NCBI GenBank assembly: GCA_034111105.1
Contig: JAWUXY010000103.1
Span: 1-8,994 of the forward strand
Length of the DNA: 8,994 bases
Source of the DNA: Bermanella sp034111105
GTDB taxonomy: Bacteria > Pseudomonadota > Gammaproteobacteria > Pseudomonadales > Oceanobacteraceae
Direction of reading: 5' to 3'
The translations under genes and the position numbers were made by a program. Below the pieces are notes generated by a model. It was not told where the DNA came from. It worked only from the letters and a program-made list of their open reading frames with translations, and did not search any database. This document shows, piece by piece, positions 7,391 through 8,994 of this stretch; the stretch's first letter is position 1; every line of letters begins with the position of its first letter.

Positions 7391-8445
7391 ACGTCACCCT
7401 TGCGCCATTCTTCAGTTTGTTCGATGACCTTGCTACCGGGTTTCACTTTTAATAATCCCTGTAACACAATTTTGTCACCTACCTCTAAGCCACTTAATAC
7501 TTCGACCTTGCCATGCTGGCGAATGCCAATTTCAATGGCGTGTTCAGTGACGGTCATATCAGGGTTTACTTTATAAACTAAGTGTTTGTTGGCGCGCATA
7601 AACACCGCTTCTTCTGGCAACATTTTAGTGGTGCGTTGTTGGTCAATTAGATCCAGCGTCAGTAACATGCCTGGGCGTAATAGGGCTTCTTTATTTTCAA
7701 TGTTAGCGCGTACTTTTATGCTGCGAGTATCAGAGTTCACACGGGAATCCAAGGTGACAATTTCACCTTTAAACGTGCGCTCAGGGTAGGCGACACTAAA
7801 CGCATTAATGCTTTGGCCCACTTTGATTCGCGGTAGGTATATTTCAGCGAGATCAAAATCCATTTGTAAGTTGATGACGGAATCTAAGGTGGTGATTTCA
7901 TCGCCTGGCTTAAGCAAGGTACCCACACTGACATTGCGTAAACCCAGTAAGCCATCAAATGGCGCTTTAATAACGCGGTCTTTTAACGTGGCTTGCACTT
8001 GGGCAATGCGCGCGTGAGCGGTATCGATGGATGATTGCAGGCGGTCTAGTTCAGAAGCGGATACGGATTTTTGTTTAACAAGGTTTTCAATACGTTTGTA
8101 TTCACGCTGTTGATCGGCTAATTCGATTTGAGCCACATTCAGTTGCGCTAATTCCTCGTCGTTGGCGAGGGTTAATAGAGTTTGTCCTTTTTTAACCGAC
8201 TGTCCTTGCTCGAAAGCAATTTTACTGACTTTTTCGGTGACACTGGCGGTTAAAATCACAGATTCGGCGGCGCGTGCGCTGCCCAGTGCTTCAAGAGATT
8301 CGGTTATATTGCTTTCTTTGACCTCAAATAACACCACTTGCGTATCGCCACGCGGACGCGGATTTGATTGGCTATCCGTGTAGTAGCGCCAAAGAACGGC
8401 GGCTACGATGATGATAAGAGAGCCATAAGCAAGCTTGCGCAGCAT
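7387..8445 (-). CDS. RND efflux periplasmic adaptor subunit (HlyD/AcrA type), membrane anchored
   Basis: Adaptor joining the downstream HAE-1 permease to an outer-membrane channel, 352 residues. The ATG at 8445 is preceded by AGGA (8456-8453) at 7-base spacing. Residues 6-20 form one hydrophobic segment after K4 with no clear cleavage site and no lipobox cysteine, so it is probably a signal anchor in the inner membrane rather than a lipoprotein like AcrA. The lipoyl halves are about 62-94 (with EQGQSVKKGQTLL) and 157-190 (with IKAPFDGLLGLRNVSVG). Between them residues 95-155 form a helical hairpin rich in Q, E and L, long enough for coiled-coil contact with a channel. A beta-barrel follows at about 191-270, and a membrane-proximal domain ends near residue 340. 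The gene pair adaptor-permease with an ATGA overlap is standard for this family. I recognise the family but not a particular named pump. Confidence 0.94.
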   Translation of the reverse strand: MLRKLAYGSLIIIVAAVLWRYYTDSQSNPRPRGDTQVVLFEVKESNITESLEALGSARAAESVILTASVTEKVSKIAFEQGQSVKKGQTLLTLANDEELAQLNVAQIELADQQREYKRIENLVKQKSVSASELDRLQSSIDTAHARIAQVQATLKDRVIKAPFDGLLGLRNVSVGTLLKPGDEITTLDSVINLQMDFDLAEIYLPRIKVGQSINAFSVAYPERTFKGEIVTLDSRVNSDTRSIKVRANIENKEALLRPGMLLTLDLIDQQRTTKMLPEEAVFMRANKHLVYKVNPDMTVTEHAIEIGIRQHGKVEVLSGLEVGDKIVLQGLLKVKPGSKVIEQTEEWRKGDV

Positions 8446-8465
8446 TGGGTAATCCTAAATTTATT

Positions 8466-8494
8466 GGAATATGGTAGGAGCACTATGATGCCAA
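8466..8494 (-). promoter_or_regulatory. Candidate sigma-70 promoter for the adaptor-permease operon
   Basis: On the minus strand TTGGCA (8494-8489) matches five of six bases of the -35 consensus. It is followed, after 17 bases, by TATTCC (8471-8466), which is a weak -10 matching three of six. It lies in the 87-base spacer between the GGDEF gene and the adaptor start, where a promoter is expected. The weak -10 means an activator may be needed, or the real promoter may lie elsewhere. Confidence 0.3.
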
Positions 8495-8497
8495 GAA

Positions 8498-8512
8498 TGA
8501 TAATTAGTTTCA
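8498..8512. promoter_or_regulatory. Fur-box-like palindrome upstream of the adaptor-permease operon
   Basis: TGATAAT-T-AGTTTCA matches 12 of 14 defined positions of the 7-1-7 Fur consensus TGATAAT-N-ATTATCA. It stands 3 bases upstream of the candidate -35 element on the minus strand. A/T-rich spacers produce such matches by chance, so this is a candidate only. If real, iron limitation would change expression of the downstream efflux pump. Confidence 0.25.
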
Positions 8513-8532
8513 TCTAAGATTTTATTTTGAGA

Positions 8533-8994
8533 CTAATCAACTTGGCTAAAGTGCACGTCTACTTTGTTTCGTCCGCTAGCTTTTGCTTTATACAGAGCAT
8601 CATCGGCTAACTTCATTAATTGTGTACGGGTAAAAGCAGAGGTTGGATGCCAGTGAATAACACCGGCACTAATGGTGATGCGATTATCAATACTTGAATT
8701 GGCGTGCGGAATATTAAGCTCATAAATTGTGTTCTTAATTTTTTCACCCCAAGCTAAGCACGCATCTGAGTTGATATCGTATTTAATGAGGATAAATTCT
8801 TCGCCGCCAAAACGAATGCAGCTGTCGAGCGGGTGGCGCTTCATGGTCAGTAACGCTTGCGCCACTTGAATTAAACACTCATCACCGGCCAGGTGGCCAT
8901 AGTGATCATTGTATTGCTTAAAAAAGTCGATATCGGCAATGGCGATGGCAATGCCTTTATTCTCTTTTTTGGCTTGTTCAAGAAGTTCGCTGAA
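8533..8994 (-). CDS. GGDEF diguanylate cyclase, C-terminal part (N-terminus beyond window edge)
   Basis: The visible 153 residues hold nearly all of a GGDEF domain, which makes the second messenger cyclic di-GMP from two GTP. Counting from the window edge, ADIDFFKQYND (20-30) carries the metal-binding aspartates, and FGGEEF (62-67) is the active-site loop in its active GGEEF form. ISAGV and the closing ADDALYKAKASGRNKV are also characteristic. The product-inhibition site normally reads RxxD five residues before the GG. Here the aspartate is in place (D57) but the arginine position is histidine (H54, in R-H-P-L-D), so feedback inhibition is probably lost or weak. The frame runs open to the edge, so the sensory N-terminus and true start are not visible; a GTG at 8865 lies inside the domain and is not the start. 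The stop TAG is at 8535-8533. No link to the pump genes is evident beyond shared strand. Confidence 0.93.
   Translation of the reverse strand, partial: FSELLEQAKKENKGIAIAIADIDFFKQYNDHYGHLAGDECLIQVAQALLTMKRHPLDSCIRFGGEEFILIKYDINSDACLAWGEKIKNTIYELNIPHANSSIDNRITISAGVIHWHPTSAFTRTQLMKLADDALYKAKASGRNKVDVHFSQVD

Noticed and set aside
4353..8383. Many plus-strand frames of 60-106 codons opposite the drug-type pump genes
   Set aside because: They mirror well-conserved permease and adaptor coding sequence and show no recognisable protein pattern.
8446..8532. Terminator after the GGDEF gene
   Set aside because: Only a 5-base TTAGT/ACTAA pairing with a long loop is present, without a G/C-rich stem or T-run. 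It is not supportable.
8865..8867. GTG near 8865 as the start of a short GGDEF gene
   Set aside because: The frame continues upstream to the edge with the conserved IDFFKQYND region, so a start at 8865 would cut the domain in half.

Overview
The window reads as chromosomal DNA of a gammaproteobacterium with moderate G+C. This rests on the protein families and on typical Shine-Dalgarno spacing; I cannot name the genus. Every gene I can support lies on the minus strand, so transcription runs from high to low coordinates. The plus strand holds only shadow reading frames.

Layout in transcription order. (1) 8994-8533: the C-terminal 153 residues of a GGDEF diguanylate cyclase, cut by the window edge. 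(2) 8532-8446: an 87-base spacer with a weak promoter candidate and a Fur-box-like palindrome. (3) 8445-4289: a two-gene operon for an RND drug-type (HAE-1) efflux pump, an inner-membrane-anchored periplasmic adaptor followed by a 1033-residue permease; the two genes overlap by ATGA. (4) 4288-4194: a 95-base spacer mostly filled by a 60-base imperfect inverted repeat. (5) 4193 to the left edge: a heavy-metal resistance operon consisting of a small secreted His/Cys-rich protein (CzcI-like), a CzcB-like adaptor with a very His-rich N-terminus, and a CzcA-like permease of which 905 residues are visible before the edge.

The two pumps share the same basic design: a proton-driven RND permease in the inner membrane with a periplasmic adaptor. 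They differ in substrate class. The CzcA-like permease carries the divalent-cation signature D402-F-G ... D408-G-A ... E415-N at the same residue numbers as CzcA of Cupriavidus metallidurans, so Zn2+, Cd2+ or Co2+ is the expected cargo. The other pump carries the paired aspartates D400-D401 and lysine K921 of drug/organic-compound exporters. Neither operon shows an outer-membrane channel gene inside the window. The metal pump's could lie past the left edge; the drug-type pump may borrow a TolC-like channel encoded elsewhere.

I see no mobile element, CRISPR array, tRNA or rRNA. Most of the window belongs to known families. The less ordinary parts are the CzcI-like protein, the His-rich adaptor that lacks a helical hairpin, and the structured spacer between the operons, which could fold in two mutually exclusive ways near the czcI-like start.
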